64,000 bases of DNA from Paraphaeosphaeria minitans (GCA_015832175.1 WJXW01000002.1:1922001-1986000), one strand, 5' to 3'; positions 17,705 through 30,300 are shown, counted from the first letter of the stretch. The notes: generated by a model not told the origin, from the sequence alone. Made by a program: numbers and translations.

Positions 17705-20413
17705 TCATTGCTCCTGTTGCGTTAGCTTACTTTGCGACGATGAAGTTGTTCGCTTTTGAATGTCCAAAAGCTTCGCTGACCCAGCACTAAGATGTCGGAA
17801 GTGGTGCTTGCCCAGGTCAACGCTTCGCGCGCGCTGGACAGTGACAGGTTCACTTTCCGACGTGGGTGAGTCTCCCTCCAGGATTTCAGCGCTTTCACCC
17901 GCGAAGTCTTCGGGCGAAGGATTCTCATGGTAGAAGCTCAATAATCCCTCTCTAGACTTCACACGCGCTTGGTGATGAATGACCGTAGGGTGTCGACCAA
18001 TGCTGTTGTGCATGAGTTCCTCGTCTTCTTGGGATGTTCTCGATCTCGTAGGCGCTGCTTCTTCGTTGTCGTAGTCCGCAGCATTGATAGAATCCTCAAG
18101 CGGGGACATGACCATGCTGCTGGGTTTGCGTGACAGCTCCCTCGAAAGCAACGATGGGCGGTGTTCATCAGGCTGAGGTGTCAATCTCCTGAAGTATTCG
18201 TCGTCGGGGATGCCAAGCTCTTCGTACGACGCACTGAATGGCTCTTGTGCTTGGAGGGCTGTGGACGATCCGACGCTAGATCGTATGTGAGATTTGTTAG
18301 AGCTGCGCTTGATGGGCTTTCCTGACAGCCAGGAGCCTTCTGAGTCGACTGAAGCGAGGGACTGGGACATCACACGCGCATGGTGAACTCCAGGGCTGAC
18401 CGGGGAATCGGTTCGAGCTGCACCGGAACTGTCGGACTCAATACGAAGACCAGCCGGAGGCTGGCTCCTCCGCCGCGCAGCAATGGCGTTATTGTGGATA
18501 AGCTCGGGTGATTGCACTCTCGAATCCGGCGGAGTAAACTCGGGTAGATCCTCTCTAAACTTGGACCTGGTGCGGCGAGGAACACTGGAGGGGTGTTTGA
18601 TGGCGATGGGAGCGGTAGGTGGTGGCGGTGGTGGCGGTGGTGGCGGCGGTGGTGGTAGTGGTGGCGCGACAAGATGAGCGGGCAGTGTCTGGCGAGACAT
18701 GGACTCGCGCGATGTGTTCGAAAACGACACCTCGGAAGGTGTAGTTCGCCCTGGGTCTTGAGACCGGCGTTTGCCGCGTCTGAAGAACGAAGCAAAGACA
18801 GCCATGCGCCGCCCTTCAGAGCTGCGGCGGCGGCCTGTGCTCATCTTGGAAGTCGCAGCAGTGTCGGTGGTGTCTACTACGTGTAGAGAACCACTCGCGG
18901 CCGGATCATGTGCCGACTCGATCGACTCAATGGGAAATTCCTGGGCAAGACGTTCCGAGAGGAGCTCGGGCATTTGGGAAACATTGGAAGGTCCGCGCGT
19001 ATGGGTGGCTGAGACGCTTCCTCGGGAGTAGCGAACAGCCTGGGCATTGGAAATGACCGGTTCCTCCATGGGGCTTTCCAGAGGAGTGGGAAGTTGGCTG
19101 ATCTCCTCGATCTGGGGCGTGAGAGGGGGAGGGCGACGTGGAGGTTGAGACTGAGGTTGAGGTATAGCGGGTTGAACGTCTTCCATAAGCATGTGCGTGG
19201 GCACGTCCGCATCTCGCTCAATGCCTAGGCCAATGGTGCCTTGTGCCTCTTTCCGGGGATGCGTAGGCGTGCCCGGCGTCAGCGGGACAGCCTCTGCTGC
19301 CTGTTGCTTCTCTGCGCGACGCTCCAGCCTTCGGCGAAGACGTTCATCTTCAGCTTTTCTCTTCTTCTCCCTTCGCCTCTGGTCTCGGTCCATAATCTCT
19401 CGCAGCGCACCGGTATCAAGCTCGTCTGCCAGGTCATCTATCCTGCTACTCCTCTTGTCTCTTTTCTCTTTCCAGTCTTCCGGCGCGTCTCTGCTCCCAG
19501 GCTGACGACCGCGTTGTGTGTTGGACTGGCTCTTGTTGGACAGTGGCGACGAGTCGTTGCCACTGGCATAGTATTGTGAGCCCACGGAACACCGTACGGT
19601 GGGCCGTGGTGAGAACATGTCCAGGGCGCTCACGCGGAAGGCGCGGTGGTCTGAGTTGCCGGACATGGAAGAGTGTATGGAATCTTCAAGCGGGAGCGAG
19701 ATGTTGGACTCGGGTCGTTCGAAGCGGCGGTTGAGGCTGCCCTTGACCTTCTTGCTGTCTCGTCGCAGCATGTCTCCCGACTTGCCTGCTGGTCTTTTCT
19801 GCGGAAGCGGCATGCTCATGGCTCGAATTTCCTCCTCTCGCAAATGGTCATGTTCCCGCTTCTGTTTCTTACTAGACATGCGACGAACGAGGCCCGACTC
19901 GTGGACAGACCTGCGCATGGACTGGGGGCGTTGCAGCTTGCCCCGCTCGCGTGCGGTGGGGAGGCTCGACTGCGAACTGTTGTTGGGTTCCTTGGAGGAG
20001 GAGAAGTTGTAGGGGATGGTGCCGTGCTGCTGCGATATGGGGCGCAGGTGCGGACTGTGTTCCAGGCGGCGCTGGTTGGGCAAGGCGGTGATGTTGTCGT
20101 CGACGCTATGGCGTGGGAGGCCCTGCTCTTTAGCTAGGGCGGCGCTCTGGGCTTCCAGGGACTTGAGAGTGGGCGAGTCTTTCTCGAGGTCGCGCAGGGA
20201 TGCACTGGAGCGTGAACTCCTCCGGCGACGGCGATTGCTCCGCGTGCTCTGGCGACGGGCGGGCGAGCTGCGCAGGACGTCCCTGCTGGCAAATTCGTGG
20301 GCCCTGGCGGCTGGCATGGAGCCTGCAACAGGCCGCTTCCGTTCTGCGACAGCGGCGAGCCCACCCTCTTTTAATCTAGTGGCCTTGCGCCCAAACGGCC
20401 ACATTTTGGGCAT
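17705..20413 (-). CDS. Large disordered protein with poly-proline segment, unknown function (902 aa)
   Basis: A single uninterrupted minus-strand frame from an ATG at 20413 (context CCACCATGC). A second ATG at 20404 begins MWPFGRK. The protein is dominated by Ser, Arg, Pro and Glu. A basic Arg/Ser-rich cluster (around 55-75, SNRRRRRSSRSS) comes first, then many basic/serine patches, a highly charged predicted coiled-coil (about 325-375, EIMDRDQRRREKKRK..RRRLERRAEKQ), and a run of 16 prolines with interruptions (about 600-615). A Ser-rich C-terminal third follows with motifs such as SVDSEGSWLSGKP and LGIPDDEYFRRL that look conserved and may bind partners. No enzymatic domain is visible. The poly-proline stretch could recruit profilin, SH3 or WW proteins (inference). 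It is divergent from NUF2 with a very long intergenic region between. Confidence 0.75.
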   Translation of the reverse strand: MPKMWPFGRKATRLKEGGLAAVAERKRPVAGSMPAARAHEFASRDVLRSSPARRQSTRSNRRRRRSSRSSASLRDLEKDSPTLKSLEAQSAALAKEQGLPRHSVDDNITALPNQRRLEHSPHLRPISQQHGTIPYNFSSSKEPNNSSQSSLPTARERGKLQRPQSMRRSVHESGLVRRMSSKKQKREHDHLREEEIRAMSMPLPQKRPAGKSGDMLRRDSKKVKGSLNRRFERPESNISLPLEDSIHSSMSGNSDHRAFRVSALDMFSPRPTVRCSVGSQYYASGNDSSPLSNKSQSNTQRGRQPGSRDAPEDWKEKRDKRSSRIDDLADELDTGALREIMDRDQRRREKKRKAEDERLRRRLERRAEKQQAAEAVPLTPGTPTHPRKEAQGTIGLGIERDADVPTHMLMEDVQPAIPQPQSQPPRRPPPLTPQIEEISQLPTPLESPMEEPVISNAQAVRYSRGSVSATHTRGPSNVSQMPELLSERLAQEFPIESIESAHDPAASGSLHVVDTTDTAATSKMSTGRRRSSEGRRMAVFASFFRRGKRRSQDPGRTTPSEVSFSNTSRESMSRQTLPAHLVAPPLPPPPPPPPPPPPPTAPIAIKHPSSVPRRTRSKFREDLPEFTPPDSRVQSPELIHNNAIAARRRSQPPAGLRIESDSSGAARTDSPVSPGVHHARVMSQSLASVDSEGSWLSGKPIKRSSNKSHIRSSVGSSTALQAQEPFSASYEELGIPDDEYFRRLTPQPDEHRPSLLSRELSRKPSSMVMSPLEDSINAADYDNEEAAPTRSRTSQEDEELMHNSIGRHPTVIHHQARVKSREGLLSFYHENPSPEDFAGESAEILEGDSPTSESEPVTVQRARSVDLGKHHFRHLSAGSAKLLDIQKRTTSSSQSKLTQQEQ

Positions 20414-20831
20414 GGTGGACGACGACGCCCGTCGAGCGCTGGGTGGGGAGGGTGCGAGGTGCTGCCCGCGCGCGCGGCCACAGCGTGACTGCGCGAGCGC
20501 GAAGCGTGCCGTGTCGGATGGTGCGGCGGACTATCTGCTGGCGCTGCGAGGTGATGTGTCGGCGAACTGCATGGTGCGCGAGCGTGCGGTTTTTTGGGGG
20601 GGGGAGGGTTTTTCGTCCGGGGGTGCGCAGGCGACGGTTGGCAACCAAAGAGCAGGTGAATGGCGTTGTGGGGAGGGAGGGATCCGAAGAAGGGAGGCAT
20701 TCACTGCTGGCTGTGACGCAAGGAACAGCTCTGGCTCACCCACCACTGCAGGCCTAGAAACAGGCTAGCGGCACCGGTCCAACGTCCGCAGGCCTAGAAT
20801 GCTACGAGAATGGAGCTGTCTGTAGAGCCGT

Positions 20832-20998
20832 TGCGGTGCGGTGCGGTGCGGTGCGGTGCGGTGCGGCAGTGCCGCGGCACGTAGGTAGGTAGGCAGGCGA
20901 TGTGTGCGATTACGGCGTGGGGCCCGCGATCAGAGCCAGCGCAGCGTGCAGTGCAGTGCAGCGCAGTGCAGTGGCAGTGGCAGTGGCAGTGGCAGTGG
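20832..20998. repeat. Pentamer and hexamer simple repeats
   Basis: A run of GTGCG/GGTGC pentamers at 20832-20866 and, after a TAGGTAGGTAGG motif at 20881-20893, runs of GTGCA and GTGGCA at 20945-20998. Purely simple-sequence DNA. Confidence 0.85.
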
Positions 20999-21555
20999 AC
21001 CGTACCGTATCGTATCGTATCTACTGTAATGGGCATGCAGCGTTTGATACCTTTTGTGGGCAGCGCTCCTTCGCCACTGGGCCACGCTGGATGCCGCAGC
21101 CAGAAGCCATAGTCTACCTAGATATAGACTACCTACCTAGATTATGCCCTCGCCCATGGCTCCAGCGTCACGCGGCAGAAGGGCGGCGCACACCCAGCCT
21201 GCCTGCTCCCTCTCTCGACGATCGTGCCCAGTGACGCCGGCCGGTGGCGACCGTCGCCATGAGTGGCCCTCAGTCGCGGAGCCGGCGCTCCCTGGTGGCT
21301 TCCTGGTCGCTCGTGGCCCTTCGCCCTTCAATGCCTGTGCCAATCATTGCCCCCAATCCTCCAGCACCAACGTCCACCACGAGCTCAGCGCCCATCCCAC
21401 CCCGACTGGGCATCTCAGCCGGGCGTCTAGGGAAGATCGGCTGGACCTGCAGTTCTTTCGACGCGGTGGCAGACCGGTCCCGTTGTTGCCGTGGTGCTGG
21501 CCTGCGCCAGACGGTCAGCAACATGGACGACAGCGACAACGACAGCGACAATGAC

Positions 21556-21650
21556 AATGACCGACGACAACAACGACAATGACCGACGACAACAACGACA
21601 ATGACCGACGACAACAAGAACGAAAATGACCGACGACAACAACGACAACG
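21556..21650. repeat. 22-bp tandem repeat
   Basis: Units starting AATGACCGACGACAACAACG recur at 21556, 21578 and 21600, with a fourth, slightly lengthened copy at 21625. The preceding bases (21526-21555) are a degenerate GACAACGACAGC version of the same motif. Confidence 0.85.
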
Positions 21651-21784
21651 ACTGCGACAACACAGCGCTGCCGACACGATGCACTGCAGCCATCCGCGGT
21701 GATGCTGAGGCCCTGGAGCGAGACGTCGGTTGCCGCACGCCACGGTTCCCACTTCCCATCACACGGAATGCGACATGCCTGCTC

Positions 21785-21862
21785 TGTCCACACAAGATGT
21801 CCAGGTCCCAATTGCTGCCGACCCTGTCCACACAAGATGTCCAGGTCCAATTGCTGCCGTCC
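21785..21862. repeat. 39-bp direct duplication
   Basis: Two adjacent copies of a segment beginning GTCCACACAAGATGTCCAGG and ending near TTGCTGCCG, at about 21785-21824 and 21825-21862, differing by one C in a C-run. Confidence 0.85.
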
Positions 21863-23898
21863 GTCCCCTCTCCGCTCAGGTACCTGACCATGTGCATCTG
21901 CGTGAATCTCCCCTGAGCCCACCCAGCCCCCTATAGACACAGACGATAATGGCACCGGTTTCGTACATGATATTCAGCACACCACCAATCTCCGCGTTCC
22001 TTGTATCACAGCCGGGCATGGCGGGCGACGTTTCAGAAGTGCCATGCCATGATGCAGTGCTTTGCATTTCTGGTCTGAGCCTCTGCGGCCGTCCGTCAGC
22101 CAAGTTGGCCTCGGTCCTGCACGACGCGCTGTTCCCAAGCAAGTTTGCTTCACCGTCGTCATGTTTCTCGTTGCGAATGCTGACCACGACGAGTCCAGAA
22201 CGGATCGTCCTGGGCAATAGTCTCGCTTCCCTCCCTCGCTAGACCTGTCTTCAGCACAGTGCACCTGCGACCTCAAATCTCCCAGCGTCCAACTGCCAAA
22301 CGCTTGCATTTTTGGTCTCTGGAGCTGAATGCCGTCTAGTGGATCAATCGTGCTCACTTGGTGGCTTGCGTCTTGCCGACCACACATCGTTCACCATCAG
22401 TCTCCATCAGTCACCATCAGTCACTGTACGACATCCGCAGATTGGCGATGCTAGCATGAACCTTCCCACAACCTTGTTGCGACAGACTCAGCTTGCGGCA
22501 GGTTTTGGCGCAAGCCCTCGACTTTGTTTTGGTTCCAGAAAAGCAACGGCCGGCAATTCTGCGTGCTCACTGCTGATCAAACCTATCTACTGAATCGTAG
22601 GCTCGTAGCCACGCCCTCCTCTGTCATTTCCTACACAGTAAGAGTCCCAGACTGCATACGGACCACAACAGAACCAACGTGCAGATCTCCACACTAGCAC
22701 GGTGCGGAGACATCAAACGGCGTAGCAACGGTTCGGTCGCACTCGCACTGCAGCTGCTCGTCTCATAAACGCGCGCTGCAGCGGCCAGCCACGAGACGGG
22801 CGTCTGGACCCATTGCAGACGCTCACGACAGTACCTTCACATGTCAGCGTGCGAATACTACAAATCGAAGACGCTTCCTCCTTGCATTCGTGTGTCGTTC
22901 GCTCATGCTGCACTCACGCGTAAATATTGATTTGGTGCATCGTACTTACAGTTTGCACGACATGCAACGACACTTTACCGTACACTCCAGGGTACTCACG
23001 TCAGGAGGACTTTCATCATCCCGATGCCGAATTCATTAGGTACGCGAGCGAGCATCTGGATCGCTCCAGCGCGTTAGATCCTGCAAAGACTATGCGTTAG
23101 CAAGTTCGCAACGAACAACACTAATAGATATCGACGTATTCGTCGCTCCACTGTTTCGTCGTCAGCTGTTTGTTCGTGACCCATTCATCAGCTCCAGACA
23201 ACCTTCCTAGACTCTTGGTGCTCCCGCCACTACATCTCCCACTCATCTTCCACTACGCCTCCCCCTCATCTCTTCGTGACTAGACAATCGTCCACGTAAA
23301 GGAAGTGTCGGGCAGGGAAATTGCGCTCTCAACAATCCTTCGTAGACACTATAGAGCAATCAGACTCTCGCAGAGTGGATTCAGGAATAGGTTCACGTAT
23401 TTGATGGAAGAGGTCCCTTTGCACACAAGTGAAAGACTACCGAGTCTCTTGCACTGAGAGCCTCGACGCGCTTGTCCTACACTTCTTGAGAGTTTTGTAG
23501 TATCGCTGCTCTTGTTGCTGGGATGCACTACAGCGTGACGTCCATATTCCTCTCATGAAGTCGTTGTCCTACATCAAATATAGATTGCATGACTTGCAGT
23601 ATGACACGTACGTCCGGTGCATTTTGAGGGGCTCTTTTGAACGCCCACGATATGTAGAAGAGCCCGCTGTCCAAGAACATATTCAAAAGCACACGTGTGT
23701 TATTCCATGGTAAGTGTTGTAATTGGGCAAGCCCGACCCCGATTGGTCTCTTCCCAACTTGGCCTAGCGGGAGTTCGCCCTCGCAACAGCTTTTCGTAAA
23801 CAAAACAAACCCTCGCCAGCATCACCACTACACCACTACGCAGCACACCACACGTCGCATACGATAACATCGCTTAAAAATTACGGAGCCCCAAAAAC

Positions 23899-25548
23899 AT
23901 GTCTTACGGCGGTCGCATGAGCATGGCGCGCAACACATCTTACAACCAGCGCGCACCCCCACCCCCGCCAGAAGATGTGTTTATGACACTTGTACGCACA
24001 CCTCAAACAAGCGGCATTGAATACGATCGGTTTCTTTCCTTCTTGACCTATAAGGTACACTAAAAGAAGAAGATATACGTATTGTTTCGGTCACCGCTGA
24101 TATGGTCCCTATCTTTTCATGCTGACAGTAATAGCCCGACGGTGAGATTGCCGGATGTATCACAGACATAGGAGTACCCATCGGCCTCTCTTTTACCTCC
24201 ATGGACCTGCAAAAACCGAAACCCGAGGTTATCCAAAGAGTCTTCGAATGGATGGCCGAGGTGATCATGAACACCACGCGCGATGTTGTCGCCCCGGCGA
24301 TGCGCGCAGCCGCCGAGGATATATGCGGACCAGACGCGGAGAAGCTATACTCCAGTGATACGCGCGACTTGCTGGCTTTCTTCGTAACATTGAAGAGGCT
24401 GCTCCGAGAGGTACGGGTAGCCCCTAGATCGCGGAGTGGGTGAAGAATATGGACTAACTGTAGACGCAGTGCGGTATCCACGACTTCACCTTCGCGGACC
24501 TTTATAAGCCGACCCACCCGCGCCTCGTCAAGATCTTTTCGTACATGATCAACTTCATTCGGTTTCGCGAGTCTCAGACAGAAGTCATTGACGAGCATTT
24601 CAATAAATCGCAGCGGACGAAGCTGCGAATTGAGCAGCTCTACGACGAAAAAGAGACAAAAGAAATCCAGCTCGCAGACTTGGAGCGCAATCGCATTGCG
24701 AGTCAGAGGCTGTTGCAGGAGAAGGAAAGACGATACAACGACCTGAAGCTGAGGCTCCGAGAGCTGGGCAAGGAACAAGAGGCTGTGCAAGAAAAAGTAG
24801 CACGCGCGAAGGAGCACCAGCACAATCTGAAGGCGCTGCTGCAGAGGAAATACGAAGACAAGGAGAACATCAACCGCGAAGTGTCGAAGCTGAAGCCCTA
24901 CACCGAGCAAAGCCCTACGGCGCTCGAAGACTCTTTGCGTGACCTGAATGATCGGCTGGCCAACGACAAATCTCAGATCGAGTCACTCGACCGCCGCGCA
25001 CGCGCGTTGCAGACCTCAAGCGAATCGTTTGCCGTGGTAGCCGCCGATGTCACGTCGTGCACCCGCCTGCTCAATGATGTCCAAGCCGACCTTGCTAAGG
25101 AAGAGGAAGAGCTTGCGAAGGCCGCGCGACACTCAGATGCGTTGACGGATAGAAGCAACAACGTACGAGACATCGAACGGCAAGAACGGCTATTGCAGAA
25201 GCAGCTCGGCAACGTGAACGCGCGAATGGATAAGATCAAGAAAAAAGCGGACGACGAGGCCGAGGCAGCGCGCAAGAGAATGGAGGAACTGCACGACACG
25301 CACACGCAGTTGACCAAAGAGCGCGGCGAGAAGGGGCGCGACATGGAAGAGAGGCGGGTCAAGATCGAGCAGACCGAGAAGAAGGTTTGTCTACTATCCA
25401 CCATTTCACTGATGATGAAACTGATGCGGTACAGATGGCGCAATTGAAAGACAGCATCGCGGCCGAGGTACACGCTGCCCATGATGAGTACGTCAAGATG
25501 GAAAGCCACATCAAGCTCTACATCACGGAGATGGAGCAGAGTATCTAA
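23899..25548 (+). CDS. NUF2: Kinetochore protein Nuf2 (Ndc80 complex)
   Basis: Four exons, 23899-24054, 24135-24410, 24470-25384 and 25435-25548, encode 486 residues. All three introns (80, 59 and 50 bp) have GT..AG ends and sit at phase 0. After a short Pro-rich leader, the N-terminal 150 residues match the Nuf2 calponin-homology domain: [18 protein letters not shown], the strongly conserved [18 protein letters not shown], and [14 protein letters not shown] then [16 protein letters not shown]. The remainder is one long coiled coil ([26 protein letters not shown]), ending [17 protein letters not shown], a characteristic Nuf2 tail. In the Ndc80 complex it pairs with Ndc80 and helps couple spindle microtubules to centromeres. 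Length is normal for fungi. The splice at exon 1/2 is supported by frame and domain continuity. Confidence 0.95.
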
Positions 25549-27311
25549 GCGGTGCGGCCTCCAGTCCCTGCATGAATTATGATGGCGTCTTGGGTTGTTG
25601 AATTACGGTTAGATACCTCTTGTTGCAATTGTATGTCTTTATGACTTTCTACCATGGGATTTATCAAGACGACCGTGATTTTGCTCGCGGCATGATGAAG
25701 AACTACGCGTCGCAATTCGACTTTGACCTCGAAGCGGATGTATACCAGCGAGGTCAGCTGTGACTGTCAGCTACTCCAATACCCTGTCCGCATTGTTCGA
25801 GAATCGTACAACTTTGCTCTGCTAACTGATCGGACTCCTGGGCGTGCGATTCACTCGGCAGCTACACTTGCAATAGACTACCGGCGTCAGGCTGCGCTCG
25901 TTGAACCGTTGAGGCTAGGGGGTTTTGAAGTTGAGTGGTTGAGACTCCATCTTGTTGAGATGGAAGAACACAATTCTACCTACCTAGTACCGTACGGTAG
26001 GTACCTGCGCGATTAACTGTTTCGCTGCCATCATGGAGACGCTTTCTGCGCACCTTTCTCAACAAGCAAATAAACTCTGTTTGGGAGTTCTCGCCGCGCA
26101 CGTGGTGAGTGGGTGTTGAGGCTTGTTGTTGGGTTGTTCGATAAACCACCAGGGCCAAAATTAGACAAGGTGACAGTCGGTAAAAGTTTGCGCGGCCGGT
26201 GCTTCTACCTACCTACTTGTGGGCAACTTTGAGGAATAAGATCGCTGCGATGGAGAGATGGTCTAGTCTACCGCATCGTCTTGTACTCATACTGTGCATG
26301 TTCTGTGGTTCAGCGCCCAGGTCTGTGGATGCGAGACTTGTGTTATTTGGTTCGTAATGTGGGCCTTTCATCACTCGGTATCCTTCGGCCTGGAAGCCGA
26401 CATCCCAACTCATTTGATGGCCAACCGGGAACTATAGGTACGTGAGGCGGAGCCTGAACCGTAAGTAGGTTCTCCAAGGTGTTCAGATGCGGACATGTTC
26501 AAGTCTTCGCAGACAATTCCGAATCCGATGTACTGAATGTACACTTGTTTAAATATTGAGGGCGCTTCATGGACTAAATTCATCGGCGCAAAGATGTGAA
26601 CAATGCTCACTGCAGCGGTCAAGTCACTATGTCCGACGCCAACACCACAGGTTTCAACAACAGTGATAGTCTAAGATGAGTCTTTCTCCGGTCAGCTCGC
26701 TCCACACGCCTTGCTACTAGCCTATGCCTGCTACAAGTACTGTCAGAGGGATAATCAGGATTTCAAAAGTCTTTAGCTAGATCTTTCGGAGGAGCAGATG
26801 CACAGCCGGAGTGTGCGTGTCGAGACGGCTTCACCCTGTAGAGTGCGCTATCGGTCAAACCTGGCCCATAACCCAGGATACAAGCCACCAGCCAGACGTC
26901 CATGCGTACGCGAAAGAGTGTGGTCGGGTGTGCGACGGATGCCAGTCTAAAGAAGCTCATCCTTACCACTGATTTACAGCACCCACCTCAACCCCAAGTA
27001 AATGCCGCAAGCTTCAACGGATGAAGCATAGTATGCGAGCTGATGACATTCAAAAGACTTGGTGTTGGCGGTTGATGCACTCAACTAGGTACCAACTAGA
27101 CAAGTCTGCATAACCCGTCCGCCTCCTCGACAGATAGTATTCTACGCCTGAAGTCCCTTCTTTCATCTCTCTGTCCCTTTCCCGTTCTCTCCTTCTGCTC
27201 ACGTCGTCGCCGCTCGCGTTTCCGCCTCGATCGATCCAGTGCCAAAAGTGATAGCCAAACCACCACCTGGTTGACACATCTTCTTCTTTTCTAAAATAAC
27301 ATGCCAGGGAG
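25549..27311. other. Intergenic region (1.76 kb) without a supported gene
   Basis: No frame here has a credible start and composition. It contains a palindromic cluster of TACCTACC/GGTAGGTA motifs at 25977-26006 (with the centre ACCGTACGGT) and another at 26206-26217. A pyrimidine-rich leader (27150-27240, CTCTCTGTCCCTTTC and similar) precedes the next gene. Confidence 0.5.
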
Positions 27312-30300
27312 ATGTCCGCCTTGGTGACGGCACTCGTACTTTTCCTATCTTTCGTCTCCAGTGTTCTTGCTGGTTCACATGCCATTCCCCATGGCGACAA
27401 GAACACTGGAAAGGCCTTCCCGCGCACTGCCGGTCTCGCGAGCGGCGCGCTTGATCCTTCTCTCTTCCTTTGTAAATCTCTCTCCCTATGCAACTCTGGA
27501 AGATACTAACCGAAATTCCCCTCCAGCGGCGAGCAAACTCCCACTACTCCCCATCGAACTCCCCGCGGAGGCCGGTCTTCGGGGAATCCTCACCATGGAC
27601 AGCACTGAGGCGCAACTGTGTCCGCACTTCGCCTTCAAGAACTTCGCTCTGGCCAATCCGGACAAGACCCGGTACTCTGCCCCCTGGCGCGTCGCTTGCG
27701 GCGTCGACTTCTACGGCGGTGATCTCTTCCCCGAGCCTGTAACGACGCAAGACGGCGCGTTCGGCTGCTCTGTCATCTGCCAGCAGACGTCCAAGTGCAG
27801 AGGCGCCGTCTTCTGGCCATCTTCTGATAACACACGCTCTGGAAACTGCTATCTCAAGAAGACGCTGAGCGATCCGATCTCTCGGGCTGGCTTTGCCGCT
27901 GTCGTGAGGCGCAACGATCTGAAGCCGGATCTTGCCTTGACGACTGACAAGCGGTTCTTCGAGGGTCAGCGGTACGACGCTATCGCGGAGATCTTCGATA
28001 TCGACACTGATAGTGGAGAGCATCGTCCTCATGTGAAGCTCTTCGAGAACTATGTTCATGACGTTGAGTCGAGTGCGGGCGCTTCTACAAGTGCCGCCAT
28101 TTCTGCATCATCTTCGTCAGTGTCGTCGTCTTCATCAGTGTCGTCGTCTTCATCAGTGTCGTCGTCTTCATCAGTGTCGTCGTCTTCATCAGTGTCGTCG
28201 TCTTCATCAGTGTCGTCGTCTTCATCAGTGTCGTCGTCTTCATCAGTGTCGTCGTCTTCATCAGTGTCGTCGTCTTCATCAGTGTCGTCGGCTACACCGG
28301 CGATATCGTCTTCAGCCAGCATCTCGGCAAAGATCACGGCCAGCCCGGTACCGATTCGCTTCTCCACTGCACCCGGCTCAGCGGCAGTGCCGTTCGTGCC
28401 AACCGTGCCAGCGTCATCGGAGGTGAGGAGTTCTACCAGGATCACTTCCCCAACGGCGATTGTCTCGAGGCCAACAGCCAGTATCGTGACCTGGTCGCTG
28501 CAGGCTGTGAGTGGGCTGATTCCTGTCAAGGTGGACTCTGTGACCACCGCCTCTCCAGCGTCGTTAGCTCATACCGTGACTTCTTCTGTGTCGGCTGAAA
28601 GTGTTTCAAATACTTCTTGGAGTACCTTTGTCGCTGTTTCTACTCCTCCGCCCCCTTCGAGCACCTTAGTAACTGGGTCTACATCGTCCTGGTCGACCAA
28701 TCTAGCATCTAGTATCGCGCTGGTGTCGGCATTGCCTTCTGCCCCGAGCGCAAGTCCATCCAGGACTACTTATGCTACCGACAACGAAACAGAGACTACT
28801 ACAAATGCCACGTCGTCGTTCAAGATTCACTTGGATGGAATTTCTACAGTGGAGTGGAAATCCACTCTCACTGCAACTTCTCACAGCCACGAATCCACCC
28901 GACCTAAGTCGTCGCTCAGGGTCTCTTCCGAGGGATGGCCTACGGATTTCAAGCCAACTGCCACTCCCTTTGTAAGCAGTGAACACTCCGGCAAGCCTAC
29001 ACATTCGTCCAAGGTCGGTTTTCAGGCTTTCACTACGGATGTAGCATCGATGGCGTCGCCTAGCTCGTCTGTGGATGCCTATGAGTCCAAGCTCAGCTTC
29101 CCTGCGGACATCGAAAGCAATTTGGTGCCAACGAAGACCGCCCGGCCTATGCTATCGTTCAAGGTACCTTTCGACTTGATGTCGTCATCTACCGAGTCTG
29201 CACATGGCGTTGGGTCCAGCAAGCCTACTTCTTCGTCCAAGGTCAAAATTGAAGGGGTTTCGACTGACATCGAGTGGATTTCGGCACCTACAGCGCCGGG
29301 GATCGGCTCTGAGTCCAGCCCAGCTAAGTTGCCGTTTAAAAGTGAAGGTTTCTCTACGGACGTCGAATGGAATTCTTTGCCCACGGAGACCGCCCGCCCT
29401 ACGGTATCGCTTGAGGTTCATTCCGACTGGACGTTGGAATGGAAGTCAACGCCCACCGCGTCCGTAGCCAGTTCCCAGTCCTACCAGGCTGATCCCTTGC
29501 CAACCTACATCGGACCCGGGTCAACCCTGAGAAAACCGAACAAAACAGCCACGGCAACCCCGACAGAGGTCACTGAGACACTTCAGGTTACCTCATCGTA
29601 CGATTTGCACTCGTCAGACGATACTCCCTCTGCAACCGGCGTAGCTAATGTATGCGCGATGCTGAACGGGGCCCAGGCTGGCAGGCGTGTGCCGATCGAG
29701 GCTAGAGACGTCAAGGCATGCGGCGAGTGGCTGAAGACTAAACGACCTGTGCCAACCACGCAATCCCATGACAACTTCTCGCAGTTCCTGAAGGACACAG
29801 AAGCCCTTGAACGAATTCTGGGCGATGAGGAAGCCGTGTTCGAGTTTTTGAAGGCTCTGAATTCAAGTGAGGCTAGCGAGAAAGCAGCCGTGATTGAATA
29901 CTTGAAGTCTCTTGATGTAAAAGATGCTGCCGAGGAGCCGAAGGTCCCGTCGTTTGGTAGACCTTGTCGCAATCCATGCGACTTTGTGTGCGATTCTGAT
30001 GACAGTCTGTCGGTGGAAGAGAAGCTGAGCCGTTGTCACGAATGGGAATCCGCACAGATCTCGTCAACCGTGGAGAAGGTTGCGGCACCAGATCCTACAC
30101 AGATTCCCGACGAGGCGGTGGAGGACGACGCTGAGCCTCTTGAGGCTGATCCTCTTGAGGATGGTCCTCTGGAGGCTGAACCGGCCCCTTCGACGCCAGC
30201 AACGCTGACCAAGTACATGACCTCTACTGTATTTGCTGGCCCTGTGATAGTGACCCGAACACGAAGCGCCGAGTCCACAGTATCCAGCACTGAAATAGCC

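Larger units (their letters stand above)
20414..23898. other. 3.5-kb divergent intergenic region rich in simple repeats
   Basis: No gene is supported. It contains a GGTGC pentamer run (20832-20866), GTGCA/GGCAGT runs (20945-20998), a 22-bp tandem repeat (21556-21650), a direct duplication (21785-21862), and TACCTACC motifs (20881-20893, 21128-21140). The many open frames are artefacts of these repeats. It is exceptionally long for a promoter region in this window and could host long non-coding transcripts or regulatory sites. Confidence 0.5.

Noticed and set aside
20016..20768. Plus-strand 250-residue frame overlapping the start of the 902-residue gene
   Set aside because: Antisense to a clearly coding frame, no ATG context, and the continuation is G/C-rich low complexity.
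28056..28547. Antisense gene (Thr/Asp/Glu repeat) within the surface-protein gene
   Set aside because: Open only because of the 18-bp repeat; the opposite strand has signal peptide, splice sites and GPI signal.
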